The notes: a model not told the origin generated them from the letters alone. A stretch of DNA of 64,000 nt from Nonomuraea fuscirosea (GCF_003001935.1 NZ_PVNG01000035.1:29401-93400); one strand, 5' to 3'. Numbered from the stretch's first letter, positions 50,344-58,896 are shown. Made by a program: numbers and translations.

Positions 50344-51441
50344 ATGGACGAGCATGGACGGGCGCTGGCGGCGGGCGTGGCGCTGCTGGAACGAGCCATC
50401 GACTACACCCTCGGCAGCCTGCGCGCTGTCACCCCATCCGCGCTCTGCCGCGCCACACCGTGCGCCGGCTGGAACCTGCAACGGTTGCTGGACCACATGA
50501 CCGACTCCCTGCAAACCCTCAACCAAGCCGCCACCGGCCCCATCCCGCTTTTCCCGATCCCCACCGACCCCAGCCACCTCTACCCCCCACAGCAGCCTCT
50601 CGAAGGCAGCATCGCCACCCACGGCCGCTTGACCGGTCCGCCACCGGGCCCGCTGTCACCGGGTTCGCTACCGCCTGGGCTGCCGTCATCTGGGCCGCTG
50701 TCACCTGGGTCACTGTCACCTGGGTCACTGTCACCTGGGTCACTGTCACCTGGGTCACTGTCACCTGGGCTGTCGTCACCTGAACTGTCGTCATCCGGAC
50801 CGTCGTCGCTCGGGCTGCCGTCATCGGGATTGCCGTCATCGGAGTCGCGGTCGTCCGGGCCGCCGTCACCGGGTCCGCTGTCACCCGGGACGCTGTCACG
50901 CGGTTCACCGTCGTCCGGGGCGCTGTCACCCCGCCTGCCGTCACCAAGACCCTTGCCCCCCGGATCATCGTCACCCGGATCATCGTCATTCGGATCATCG
51001 TCACCCGGACCGCCTTCGCTCGGGCCGTCTTCGCTTGGGCCGTCTTCGTTCGGGCTGCCGTCACCCGCCCCGACATGGGTGGGCAACCCAGCCCTCCTGG
51101 TGCGGGACGGTGCCACGGAGGTGCTCGGGCGATGGGCCGCCATGGCCGGCGACGACCTCGTCCCCGTAGGAGACCGGCACCTGACCAGCCCGATGGTGGC
51201 CGCGATCGGCGCCATCGAGCTCACCGCGCACGGCTGGGACGTGGCCAGGGCCTGCGGCGAACACCACCCGATCCCACCACTCCTGGCCGAGGAACTGCTC
51301 GACCTGGCCCGCCTGTTCGTCACCGCCCAGGACCGCCCAGGCAGATTCGCCCCACCAGTAGCCGTCCCCGCCCACGCGCCGCCACAGGACCACTTGCTGG
51401 CTCACCTAGGCCGCCACCCGAACTGGGCCGCCCACAACTGA
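50344..51441 (+). CDS. Mycothiol-dependent maleylpyruvate isomerase-like protein with a large Ser/Pro/Gly repeat insertion
   Basis: A 365-residue DinB-like (TIGR03086-type) protein. The N-terminal helices are ALLERAIDYTLGSLRAVTPSALCRATPCAGWNLQRLLDHMTDSL (about 15-60) and the C-terminal ones ALLVRDGATEVLGRWAAM, TAHGWDVARACGEHH and LLDLARLFVTAQDR (about 248-350). Relatives are about 200 residues. Here residues about 98-245 are a low-complexity insert of SPG, SSG and LSPGS units, including four perfect 15-bp repeats. The insert sits in a loop between helices, so folding may survive. ATG 50344 has CGAGGAGGC upstream. The 3' end is again duplicated beyond the stop. Confidence 0.85.
   Translation: MDEHGRALAAGVALLERAIDYTLGSLRAVTPSALCRATPCAGWNLQRLLDHMTDSLQTLNQAATGPIPLFPIPTDPSHLYPPQQPLEGSIATHGRLTGPPPGPLSPGSLPPGLPSSGPLSPGSLSPGSLSPGSLSPGSLSPGLSSPELSSSGPSSLGLPSSGLPSSESRSSGPPSPGPLSPGTLSRGSPSSGALSPRLPSPRPLPPGSSSPGSSSFGSSSPGPPSLGPSSLGPSSFGLPSPAPTWVGNPALLVRDGATEVLGRWAAMAGDDLVPVGDRHLTSPMVAAIGAIELTAHGWDVARACGEHHPIPPLLAEELLDLARLFVTAQDRPGRFAPPVAVPAHAPPQDHLLAHLGRHPNWAAHN
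50641..51062. repeat. Low-complexity coding repeat tract (15-bp period)
   Basis: About 420 bp with a 15-bp period of the type CTGTCACCTGGGTCA. Units 50698-50712, 50713-50727, 50728-50742 and 50743-50757 are identical; the rest have drifted by substitutions. The whole tract encodes pentapeptides of the LSPGS kind and has no stop in several frames. Confidence 0.88.
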
Positions 51442-51445
51442 CCCC

Positions 51446-51570
51446 CGCCCGGGCCTGGTCCGCGCACAGCTTGCCCCTCACCCGGGCTGGTCCGTACACA
51501 GCTCAGCCATTACCCGGACTGGTTCGTACATAACAGTGCCGGCGGCACGGACGCCTTCACCCACAACTGA
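51446..51570. repeat. 32-33-bp tandem repeats after the DinB-like gene
   Basis: Three drifted units (51446-51478, 51479-51510, 51511-51536) of the type CACCCGGGCTGGTCCGTACA. The 11-mer CCCACAACTGA, which contains the gene's stop codon at 51431-51441, recurs at 51560-51570. Confidence 0.75.
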
Positions 51571-52848
51571 GGCCCCACCCGCCCTCACATCAACCGCTTC
51601 CACGCCGTACGATCAGCCTGTACGAAAAAGCCAGACGTTTGGTCCCGGCACGGCTATAAGCGAATACGCGACGTCACGACCGATACGGTGAGAAGATCGG
51701 AAACGGACGCCCGGCCACCACGGCCGGGAAGCCGTCGCAGGCCACACTGTGCCAAGGGGGACGGAAACCCGTCCGGCCCGGTCCGCGAGGCGAGGCGTCG
51801 GATCCGCCGCGGACAGGCCGGCCAACGTGGTGGCGACGACCGTTCTTCGTGCGGCCGTCGCCACCACCACGCCGCTCCCCTTCACCTTCATCGGTCATCC
51901 ACCGACCCATCCCTCAACCAGGCGTAACAAGGCTCAACAAGGCCCGACAAGGCCCGACAAGGCCACCGCTACTCAGCCGAGGATCTCTGCCGCAGCTCGG
52001 CCGGCGGCTCAGCCGGGAAGTCCCAGGGGCAGTCAGGAGTTCAGCCGGGGTCCAAGAGCTCATGCAGGCTCAGCGGGGCCAGCCGAGGCCAGTCCGGGGC
52101 GCGCGGGGCTCAGCTGCGGGGTCGCGGGGCAGCCGGGGTCCGGCCCAGCCCAGGGCTTAACGGGGGCTTAGTCGGGGCAAGGGGAGGCCAGCCCGGAGGT
52201 CGTGGGTTAGTCGGGGGTCGAGCCAGAGTCCACGGCTCAGCGGGGCCCAGGGCTTATGCGGGGCTCAGCCGGGGCTCAGCGGCGCCGGCCGGAGGTCCAG
52301 CCCGGGCTTAGGACTCAGCGACGCAAGCCGGAACCCAATCGGGGCAGCCCGAACTCCGCCCGGGTCACTCGGAACTCCGCCCGGGTCAGCTGCAGTTCAG
52401 CCATGGTCCTAGGGCTCATGCGGGCTTAGCGGGGTTCAGCGAGCAAGCCCATGCCAGCTCGGGGAGTGCGGGCCCAGCCGGGCCTAGGGCTCAGCGGCGT
52501 AAGCCGGAGCTCAAGCGGGTCAGCTGGGGCTTGGCCCGGGGCAGCAGGAACTCCGCCTGGGGCGCCTGGGGCGGAGCTCAGCCCGGGCCCAGGGCTCATG
52601 CGGGCTCAGGCGGGGCTCAGCGGGACCAGCCGAGGCCAGTCCGGGGCCGCGGGGACTAGCGGAGGGTCTAGCCCGGCCCAGGGCTCAGCGGCGCCAGCCG
52701 AAGCTCAATCGGGGAGCCGGAACTCCGTCCGGGGCAGCCGGACTCCGCCCGGGGCAGCCGGAACTCCGCCTGGGGCAGCCGGACTCCGCCTGGGGCAGCT
52801 GTAACTCCGCCCGGGGCAACTGGGGCTTGGTCGGGGTCAGCCCGGGGC
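51571..52848. repeat. Gene-free, repeat-rich region beside recQ
   Basis: No convincing gene is seen. From about 52000 the plus strand is strongly G-rich and built of drifted GGGGCTCAGC-like words. A block at 52058-52113 recurs at 52594-52660. A 20-bp unit (CCGGAACTCCGCCTGGGGCA) repeats five times at 52717-52820, up to the recQ stop. The short open frames at 51613-51927 lack a ribosome site and family resemblance. Confidence 0.7.
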
Positions 52849-54672
52849 TCATTCCTCCGGCTCGTCGCCTCGGAGGACCTCCAGGACCTGGTCTCCGTAT
52901 TTGGCCAGTTTGTTTTCGCCGACGCCGTTCACCTGGCTCAGCTCGGCCAGTGTGGTGGGCATGCGGGTGGCGATTTCGCGGAGGGTGGCGTCGTGGAAGA
53001 TGACGTAGGCGGGCACTCCCTGCTCCTTGGCGGTGGCTCCGCGCCAGTTGCGCAGGCGTTCGAAGACGGGGGCCGCCTCGGCGGGGAGTTCGGCGGCCTG
53101 GGCGGACTTGCCGCCGGAGGAGGCCGCCTTGGCGCGGGCCGGGCGGGCGGTTTCGCGGCGTAGCATCACCTCGCGCTGGCCGCGCAGCACGGCGGCGCTC
53201 TCGTCGGTCAGGACCAGCGCCCCGTAGTCGGACTCCACCGCGAGCAGCCCCTGGGCCAGGAGTTGCCGGACCACTCCGTGCCATTCGGCGTTGCCCAGGT
53301 CGTCGCCGACGCCGAAGACCTTGAGCGTCTCGTGCCCGTGCTGCAGCACCTTGGCGGTCTTCTTGCCGAGCAGGATGTCCACCACCTGCCCGACCCCGAA
53401 CTTCTGCCGCCGCTCCCGCGCCAGCCGCAGCACCGTGGAGAGCACCTTCTGCGCCGGGACCGTGCCGTCCCAGGAGGCGGGCGGGGTCTGGCAGGTGTCG
53501 CAGTTGCCGCACGGCTGCGAGCCCTTCTGCCCGAAGTAGTCGAGCAGCATGATGCGGCGGCAGGTGACGGTCTCGCACAGCGCCAGCATCGCGTCGAGGT
53601 GGAGCACCTGGCGCCGGCGGTGCGCCTCGTCGCCCTCCATCGCCATCCGCCGGTGCTGCACGACGTCGTTGAGCCCGTACGCCATCCACGCCGTGGCGGG
53701 CAGGCCGTCGCGGCCCGCGCGCCCGGTCTCCTGGTAGTAGCCCTCCAGCGACTTGGGCAGGTCGAGGTGGGCCACGAAGCGCACGTCCGGCTTGTCGATG
53801 CCCATGCCGAACGCGATCGTGGCGACCACGATCAGCCCGTCCTCGCGCAGGAAGCGGGACTGGTGCAGGGCACGGGTGCCGGCGTCGAGCCCCGCGTGGT
53901 ACGGCACCGCCGCGATGCCGTTGTCGACCAGGAATTCGGCCAGCTTGTCGACCGAGGAGCGCGACAGGCAGTAGACGATGCCCGAATCGCCGGGATGCTC
54001 CGTGCGCAGGAACTCCAGCAGCTGGCGCTTCGGCTCGTTCTTCGGCGCGATGCGATAGTGGATGTTGGGCCGGTCGAAGCTGGCCACGAAGTGGCGGGCC
54101 TGGTCGAGGCCGAGCCTGGAGGAGATCTCGGCGTGCGTCGCGGGGGTGGCGGTCGCGGTCAGGGCGATGCGCGGGACGTCGGGCCACAGCTCGTGGAGCC
54201 TGGACAGCTCCAGGTAGTCGGGACGGAAGTCGTGCCCCCACTGCGCCACGCAGTGCGCCTCGTCGATGGCGAACACCGAGATGTCGCCCTTGCCGAGCAG
54301 CCGCAGCGTGGAGTCGACGCGCAGCCGCTCGGGGGCGAGGTAGAGCAGGTCGAGCTCGCCGGCCAGGAACTCCGACTCCACGAGCTGCCGCTCGTCGATG
54401 CTCTGGGTCGAGTTGAGGAACCCCGCCCGCACGCCGAGCGCCCGCAGCGCGTCGACCTGGTCCTGCATGAGCGCGATCAGCGGCGAGATGACCACCCCGA
54501 CGCCCCGCCGCACCAGGGCGGGGATCTGGTAGCAGAGCGATTTGCCGCCGCCGGTGGGCATCAGGACGAGCGCGTCACCGCCGCCCACGACATGATCGAT
54601 GATCTCCTGCTGGCCCTCACGGAACGAGTCGTAGCCGAAGACGCGGTGCAGGACGTCGGTGGGGGTATCCAT
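52849..54672 (-). CDS. recQ: RecQ-family DNA helicase
   Basis: A 607-residue 3'-5' DNA helicase. YDSFREGQQEIIDHVV starts the helicase core, Walker A is MPTGGGKSLCYQ (38-49), and DEAH lies in VFAIDEAHCVAQWGHDF. Motif VI reads YYQETGRAGRDG. The zinc-binding cysteines are in CETVTCRRIMLL and QPCGNCDTC, followed by the RQC winged helix and a C-terminal HRDC domain (about 530-600, FERLRNWRGATAKEQGVPAYVIF, and EIATRMPTTLAELSQVNGVGENKLAKYG). Its 3' end runs into the 20-bp tandem array. It is a stand-alone gene; the divergent neighbour region has no gene until the MFS gene. Confidence 0.95.
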   Translation of the reverse strand: MDTPTDVLHRVFGYDSFREGQQEIIDHVVGGGDALVLMPTGGGKSLCYQIPALVRRGVGVVISPLIALMQDQVDALRALGVRAGFLNSTQSIDERQLVESEFLAGELDLLYLAPERLRVDSTLRLLGKGDISVFAIDEAHCVAQWGHDFRPDYLELSRLHELWPDVPRIALTATATPATHAEISSRLGLDQARHFVASFDRPNIHYRIAPKNEPKRQLLEFLRTEHPGDSGIVYCLSRSSVDKLAEFLVDNGIAAVPYHAGLDAGTRALHQSRFLREDGLIVVATIAFGMGIDKPDVRFVAHLDLPKSLEGYYQETGRAGRDGLPATAWMAYGLNDVVQHRRMAMEGDEAHRRRQVLHLDAMLALCETVTCRRIMLLDYFGQKGSQPCGNCDTCQTPPASWDGTVPAQKVLSTVLRLARERRQKFGVGQVVDILLGKKTAKVLQHGHETLKVFGVGDDLGNAEWHGVVRQLLAQGLLAVESDYGALVLTDESAAVLRGQREVMLRRETARPARAKAASSGGKSAQAAELPAEAAPVFERLRNWRGATAKEQGVPAYVIFHDATLREIATRMPTTLAELSQVNGVGENKLAKYGDQVLEVLRGDEPEE

Positions 54673-54800
54673 GCGGCTACCTTACGTGTTCGCGGGCGGT
54701 CGGCTCGTCGTTTTCCGCCGACGGCGGATCGGCCGCGCAAGGGATTCGATCCTAGGCTGGAGGACGTCTCCCACGCGACCCGAAGTCGTTCAGGGGCGGC

Positions 54801-55982
54801 TCATGCGCGCGTTGTCGTTCTGGCGTACAGGATCAGGCACAGGGCGCCGAAAGCGCAGGCCGCCGCCACCGCTCCCATCACCGCCGGATACCCCGCGACC
54901 TGCGCGAGGCCGGCCGCCAGCAGCGGCGCCACCGCCTTGGCGACGGTGATCGGCAGCGCCAGGGCGCCGCTCAGCGAGCCGTACGCGGTCGTCCCGTACC
55001 GGTCCGCCAGCAGCGCGGGACGGGCGATCGTGGACACCCCGAACCCCAGCCCGAACAGCACCACCGACACGACCGCCCCCGCCACGCCGCGCCCGGTCAG
55101 CGGCAGCAGCACCGCCGCCAGGCCCTGGAGCGCGAACATGGCAGCGGTGATCGTCGCCACCGGCCAGCGCGTCTGGAGGCCGGTCGTCACCAGCCGCCCG
55201 GTCACGGACAGCACGCCGAGCAGCCCGGCCACGCCGGCCGCGAACACGGGCGGATGTCCCAGGGTGATGAGGTACGTCACCAGCAGCACCCCCATCACCC
55301 CCAGCGCGCCCGTCTGCGTCAGGAAGGCCGCCGCCAGCAGCCAGAACGGCCGCTCGCGCAGGGCCGCCGCGACGATCTCCCGCCGCGCGGCGTGCGGCGG
55401 CGCCGGCCGGCCGCGCAGCGCCAGCCCGTGCAGGGGCACGGCGGTCAGCGCGTACCCGGCGGCGAGGACGACCAGGGCCTGCCGCCACCCGTACAGCTCC
55501 ACGAGGAACCCGGTCAGCGGCAGGAAGATGCTGGAGGCGAACCCGGCCACCACCGTCACCGCGAGCAGCGCCCGCGCCCGTCGCTCTGCGTCGAACCAGG
55601 CCACGATCACCGCGAACGCCGCCTCGTACAGCACCATCGACGACGCCACGCCGAGCAGGCCGCACGCCAGGTAGAGCTGCGTCACCGTACGGACCTGCGA
55701 CCAGGCCAGCACGGCCAGCGCGCCCAGCACCGAGCCGAGCGTCATCAGCCCGCGCCCGCCGCGCCGGTCGAGCAGGCGCCCGACGAGCGGCGCCGCCACG
55801 GCGGACACCAGCACCGCGAACGTGAGCGCGCCGGTGAGCTGGGCGACCCCGGCGCCGAGGTCGCGTGACATGGGCGGGATGAGCACCGAGTACGCGTAGT
55901 AGAGGACGCCGTAGCCGGCGGTCTGGGTGATCGCGAGAGCGCCGATCATCCGTGCGGACGTGTTCGGGCCGGGGGCGATCAC
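54801..55982 (-). CDS. MFS transporter
   Basis: A 393-residue transporter with twelve predicted membrane helices. The loop 2-3 motif is GRLLDRRGGRGLM, the usual MFS G-x3-D-R-x-G-R, and its half-repeat counterpart lies in the second half (TGRLVTTGLQTRW). GYGVLYYAYSVLIPPMSRDLG in helix 1 is typical of the oxalate/formate antiporter-like and monocarboxylate-like MFS group. The substrate is unknown. The gene may start at a GTG (55982) or the internal ATG at MIGALAITQ. It is divergent from the SDR gene, 130 bp away. Confidence 0.9.
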   Translation of the reverse strand: MIAPGPNTSARMIGALAITQTAGYGVLYYAYSVLIPPMSRDLGAGVAQLTGALTFAVLVSAVAAPLVGRLLDRRGGRGLMTLGSVLGALAVLAWSQVRTVTQLYLACGLLGVASSMVLYEAAFAVIVAWFDAERRARALLAVTVVAGFASSIFLPLTGFLVELYGWRQALVVLAAGYALTAVPLHGLALRGRPAPPHAARREIVAAALRERPFWLLAAAFLTQTGALGVMGVLLVTYLITLGHPPVFAAGVAGLLGVLSVTGRLVTTGLQTRWPVATITAAMFALQGLAAVLLPLTGRGVAGAVVSVVLFGLGFGVSTIARPALLADRYGTTAYGSLSGALALPITVAKAVAPLLAAGLAQVAGYPAVMGAVAAACAFGALCLILYARTTTRA

Positions 55983-56112
55983 GTCTGGTTGGTTCCCCTT
56001 CGTACGGTGGCGACTCGGTGATTCGTATCACTTCGTCCAAAGCTGGCGTCCAGATACGGCCGCTTGGGACGGTCGCGCCTTCGGGGCTCTCTGTGCGCAT
56101 AGCGTCGGAAGC

Positions 56113-56877
56113 ATGAGCATTTCCTACGTGGTCACAGGCGGCGGGCGCGGAATCGGCAGGGCCGTGGTGGAACGGCTGCTCGAACGCGACGGGCACACGG
56201 TGGTGGCCGTCGAACGCGACAAGGAGGCCCTGTCCTGGGCCGGCCCCCGGGTCCTCCAAGTGATCGGCGACGCGGCCGACGAGGAGGTGGCGGCCTGGGC
56301 GGCCGATCTGGCGCAGGAGTCGGGTAGGCTGGTGGGCTGGGTCAACAACGCGGCCGTGTTCCGGGACCTGTCCGTGCACTCGTCGCCGATCGCCGAGGTC
56401 AGGGCGCTGATCGCGGCCAATCTGGACCTGGCGGTGGTGGGCTGCGCGACCGCCGTACGCCACTTCATGGCCGCCGGCACCCCCGGCGCCATCGTCAACG
56501 TCACCTCGCACCAGGCCACCAGGGCGGTGCCGGGCAGCCTGCCCTACTCCACGGCCAAGGCCGCCACGGAGGGGCTGACCAGGGCGCTGGCGGTCGAGTA
56601 CGGCAGGCACGGCATCCGGGTGAACGCCGTGGCCCCCGGATCGGTGGCGACGGAGCGGTACGAGGACTTCCTGGCCGGCCTGACCCCCGAGGAGGCGGCG
56701 CGGGTCCAGGCCGACCTGGCCAGGCTGCACCCGCTCGGCCGGGTCGCCGCACCGGCCGAGGTGGCCTCCGTCGTGGCCCACCTGCTCTCCGACGACGCCG
56801 CGTTCGTCAACGGCGCGACCATCCCCGTGGACGGCGGCCGCACCGTGCTCGGACTCGATCCGGAATCCAGGGAATGA
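56113..56877 (+). CDS. SDR family oxidoreductase
   Basis: A 254-residue classical short-chain dehydrogenase: VVTGGGRGIGRAVVERLL cofactor loop, VNNAAVF, NVTSHQATRAVPGSLPYSTAKAATEGLTRALA with catalytic Tyr and Lys, and the C-terminal NGATIPVDGGRTVLG. GSVATERYEDFLAGL and RLHPLGRVAAPAEVA are the usual late motifs. ATG 56113 follows GTCGGAAGC, a weak ribosome site. The TGA stop is itself the first part of the Zur-like box of the next gene. The substrate is not evident. Confidence 0.9.
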   Translation: MSISYVVTGGGRGIGRAVVERLLERDGHTVVAVERDKEALSWAGPRVLQVIGDAADEEVAAWAADLAQESGRLVGWVNNAAVFRDLSVHSSPIAEVRALIAANLDLAVVGCATAVRHFMAAGTPGAIVNVTSHQATRAVPGSLPYSTAKAATEGLTRALAVEYGRHGIRVNAVAPGSVATERYEDFLAGLTPEEAARVQADLARLHPLGRVAAPAEVASVVAHLLSDDAAFVNGATIPVDGGRTVLGLDPESRE

Positions 56878-56889
56878 AAACCGTTGTCA
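56875..56889. promoter_or_regulatory. Zur-like box before the Cys-less L31 gene
   Basis: TGAAAACCGTTGTCA matches the actinobacterial Zur consensus TGAAAATCATTTTCA at 12 of 15 positions. It ends 16 bp before the L31 start and includes the stop codon of the SDR gene. Zinc-dependent repression of Cys-less L31 paralogues by Zur is established in streptomycetes. Confidence 0.72.
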
Positions 56890-56905
56890 TATGGTTGAAG
56901 CGGCC

Positions 56906-57151
56906 ATGAGAAAGAACCTGCACCCCGCCTACCGCCCGGTCGTCTTCCGTGACCCGAGCGTCGGCTTCGCCTTCCTCACCCGCTCGACCCTGACCAGCGA
57001 CAGGAGCGTCGAGTGGGAGGACGGCAGGACATATCCGGTCATCGACGTGGACGTGTCGTCCGCCAGCCACCCCTTCTACACGGGCCGTGGCCGCATCCTC
57101 GACACCGCCGGACGGGTCGAGCGGTTCAACCAGAGATACGGCAAGGCCTGA
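56906..57151 (+). CDS. rpmE2: 50S ribosomal protein L31 type B (Cys-less, zinc-independent)
   Basis: An 81-residue L31 of the C-minus form: MRKNLHPAYRPVVFRDPSVGFAFLTRSTL, the insertion WEDGRTYPVIDVDVSSASHPFYTG, and GRVERFNQRYGKA. There is no Cys at all, whereas the zinc form has CxxC. Under zinc shortage such paralogues replace the zinc-containing L31 and free zinc. ATG 56906 was preferred to upstream codons. A Zur-like box precedes it and a hairpin terminator follows. The housekeeping L31 must lie elsewhere. Confidence 0.95.
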   Translation: MRKNLHPAYRPVVFRDPSVGFAFLTRSTLTSDRSVEWEDGRTYPVIDVDVSSASHPFYTGRGRILDTAGRVERFNQRYGKA

Positions 57152-57159
57152 GCGCCGGC

Positions 57160-57189
57160 CTCGTGCCTGCCCGTCAGGGCGGGCACGAG
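57160..57189. terminator. Hairpin between rpmE2 and the TetR gene
   Basis: CTCGTGCCTGCCC and GGGCGGGCACGAG pair over 13 positions with a single T-G wobble and a 4-nt loop. It lies 8 bp after the L31 stop and 7 bp before the convergent TetR stop, so it serves both. Confidence 0.82.
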
Positions 57190-57196
57190 AGCACGC

Positions 57197-57877
57197 TCAT
57201 ATCCCCATGGTGTCGGCCAGCGCGTCCATCTCCGCCGCCAGCAGCGTGGCCGCCCGATGCCCCATCCCCGCGAACTGCCCCTGAACCTCCAGGCTCAAGA
57301 TCCCCTGCAGCCGGGTCCACACCATGATGGTCCCGGTCAGCGCCGTGGCCGGATCGCCGTCGGGCGCGTACGCCCGCACCCACTCGGCCACGGCGGGACT
57401 CTGCTCCACCCAGCCCAGCATCTCCTCCCGCAGCGGCGCGACGGCCGGCGCGCACCGCGCCTGCCCGAACACCGGCAGGAACGGCCCCAGCACCTCCCTG
57501 GCCCGGTCGACGCTCTCCGGCGGGGCCTGGTAGCCGGGCGACGGCGTGCCCGCGAGCAGCTGGAAGACGTGCGGGTGGGCCGTGACCCAGGTCAGGAAGG
57601 CCCGCGCCAGCCCGTGCAGGCGCTCGCGTGGCCCGCCGTCTTGGATCGCGGCGCGTACGGCCGCCGCCAGCTCCGCGTAACCGTCGAGGATCAGGTCGGT
57701 GAGCAGGCTGTCGCGGCCGTCGAAGTACTTGTAGAGCGCGGGCCCCGTCATGCCGAGCTGCTTGGCCACCGCGTTGAGGCTCAGCGCCGCCGCCCCGCCG
57801 ACGCCGATCTGAGCGAGCGCGGCCTGCTTGATCTCGCTTCTGACCTGCTCCCGGTAGCGCTGTCGCGGTGTTGACAT
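57197..57877 (-). CDS. TetR family transcriptional regulator
   Basis: A 226-residue regulator. Helix-turn-helix: EIKQAALAQIGVGGAAALSLNAVAKQLGMTGPALYKYFDGRDSLLTDLI. The C-terminal domain (LHGLARAFLTWVTAHPHVFQLLAGTPSPGY, TALTGTIMVWTRLQGILSLEVQGQF) matches the TetR_C_13/WHG type common in actinomycetes. The gene stands alone between the L31 and DUF6343 genes, so its target is not evident from position; no strong palindrome was seen before its start. Confidence 0.92.
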   Translation of the reverse strand: MSTPRQRYREQVRSEIKQAALAQIGVGGAAALSLNAVAKQLGMTGPALYKYFDGRDSLLTDLILDGYAELAAAVRAAIQDGGPRERLHGLARAFLTWVTAHPHVFQLLAGTPSPGYQAPPESVDRAREVLGPFLPVFGQARCAPAVAPLREEMLGWVEQSPAVAEWVRAYAPDGDPATALTGTIMVWTRLQGILSLEVQGQFAGMGHRAATLLAAEMDALADTMGI

Positions 57878-57912
57878 CCCCTCATTATCCGGGTTCGTTC
57901 ACCCCCGTGACG

Positions 57913-58161
57913 TCATCCGCCCGTACGACGGGAGCGGCGGCGCCGCAGCACGGCCAGGTCGATCGCGGCGACGACGGCCACCACGGCGGCGATGACGGCC
58001 TCCCAGACCCAGACCTCCGCGCCGGTGCTCATCGCGAGGACGGCGAAGAAGACCGCCGCCGCGACGCCGAGCACGAGCGCGACCAGGGACAGGATCCGGC
58101 GGGCGCCCAGCGGGCTGCGCGCGGTGACCGGTTCGGTGCCCGCGCGGTTGCGCAGCCACAT
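57913..58161 (-). CDS. Small DUF6343-like membrane protein
   Basis: An 82-residue protein with two membrane helices (ILSLVALVLGVAAAVFFAVLAM and VWEAVIAAVVAVVAAIDLAVL) and basic ends. The start RNRAGTEPVTARSPLGARR resembles the RTGTEPxTARSPLR opening of DUF6343, a small actinobacterial membrane family without known role. ATG 58161 has AGGAGC just upstream. It lies 13 bp after the preceding DinB-like gene on the same strand and is probably co-transcribed with it. Confidence 0.75.
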   Translation of the reverse strand: MWLRNRAGTEPVTARSPLGARRILSLVALVLGVAAAVFFAVLAMSTGAEVWVWEAVIAAVVAVVAAIDLAVLRRRRSRRTGG

Positions 58162-58174
58162 GATCGTGCTCCTC

Positions 58175-58879
58175 TCAGGCCAGGCACCTCAGCGCGGAGG
58201 CGACGCGCGGGTCGAGGCCGTGGGAGGCGGGCAGGCGGCCCACGGTGGCCTCGACGAACTCCGGGTACGACAGCGTCGCCGTGATCCCGTCCACGGCCGC
58301 CACGACCTGGTCGGCCGACTGCTCCACCCGTACCTTGGCGTCCTGCTCGGCGAGCACGAACCGGCCCACCGCCACTCGCCAGGCCAGCCGGCCCGCGGCC
58401 TCCTGCGCGGAGACGGGCGCGCCGACGTCGTCGGCGTGGGTGGCGTACTCGGAGTCGTAGTGGAAGGCCTGCCGGCCCATCGGGTACGGCCCCGCCATCG
58501 TGTCGAGCAGGGCGTCGGGGCCGAGGGCGCGCATCTGCTCGCGGGTGGCGCCGTTCTGCGTCCGCCACTCCTCCAGGACCTCCTCGACGGGCAGGTCCGC
58601 GCGCTGCCGCACGCACCACTCGTTGAAGTCGTTGTAGCCGCCGATCCCCTCGTCGGACAGGCGGCTCATCAGCTCCTGGACGGAGCCGTGCAGACAGGCC
58701 TGGTTGTACAGCTCCTCGCCGGCCAGGTGCGCCAGCACGTCACGGACCGTCCAGCCGTCGCAGCGGGACGGGCGCAGCCATCCGGCCTCGTCGAGCCCCG
58801 AGAAGTGCCGGTCGAGCCGGGCCGCCTCGGCGTCGAAGATGTCGAACGGGTTGAGGTCTTTGAGCAGGTCGTCGGGCAT
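58175..58879 (-). CDS. Mycothiol maleylpyruvate isomerase-like (DinB fold) protein
   Basis: A 234-residue protein of the TIGR03083-like family. LDRHFSGLDEAGWLRPSRCDGWTVRDVLAHLAGEELYNQ holds the first metal His in the WTVRDVLAHL motif, and HYDSEYATHADDVGAP probably holds the others. The C-terminal domain (VRVEQSADQVVAAVDGITATLS, SYPEFVEATVGRLPAS) resembles the MDMPI C-terminal sterol-carrier-like part. Such enzymes are thought to use mycothiol or other thiols with a divalent metal. It is upstream of the DUF6343 gene and 17 bp from the DUF4344 gene on the same strand. Confidence 0.85.
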   Translation of the reverse strand: MPDDLLKDLNPFDIFDAEAARLDRHFSGLDEAGWLRPSRCDGWTVRDVLAHLAGEELYNQACLHGSVQELMSRLSDEGIGGYNDFNEWCVRQRADLPVEEVLEEWRTQNGATREQMRALGPDALLDTMAGPYPMGRQAFHYDSEYATHADDVGAPVSAQEAAGRLAWRVAVGRFVLAEQDAKVRVEQSADQVVAAVDGITATLSYPEFVEATVGRLPASHGLDPRVASALRCLA

Positions 58880-58896
58880 ACCCGGGACGCTACCCG

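Noticed and set aside
50698..50772. CRISPR-like array
   Set aside because: Units are 15 bp without spacers and lie in a coding frame; no cas genes are nearby.
48615..50783. A 722-residue plus-strand frame over the CocE gene
   Set aside because: It is antisense to a hydrolase with all family motifs and shows Arg/Val/Gly/Pro shadow composition.
51613..51927. Small overlapping open frames after the DinB-like gene
   Set aside because: No ribosome site, no recognisable motif, and the composition of shadow frames. They are better treated as non-coding.
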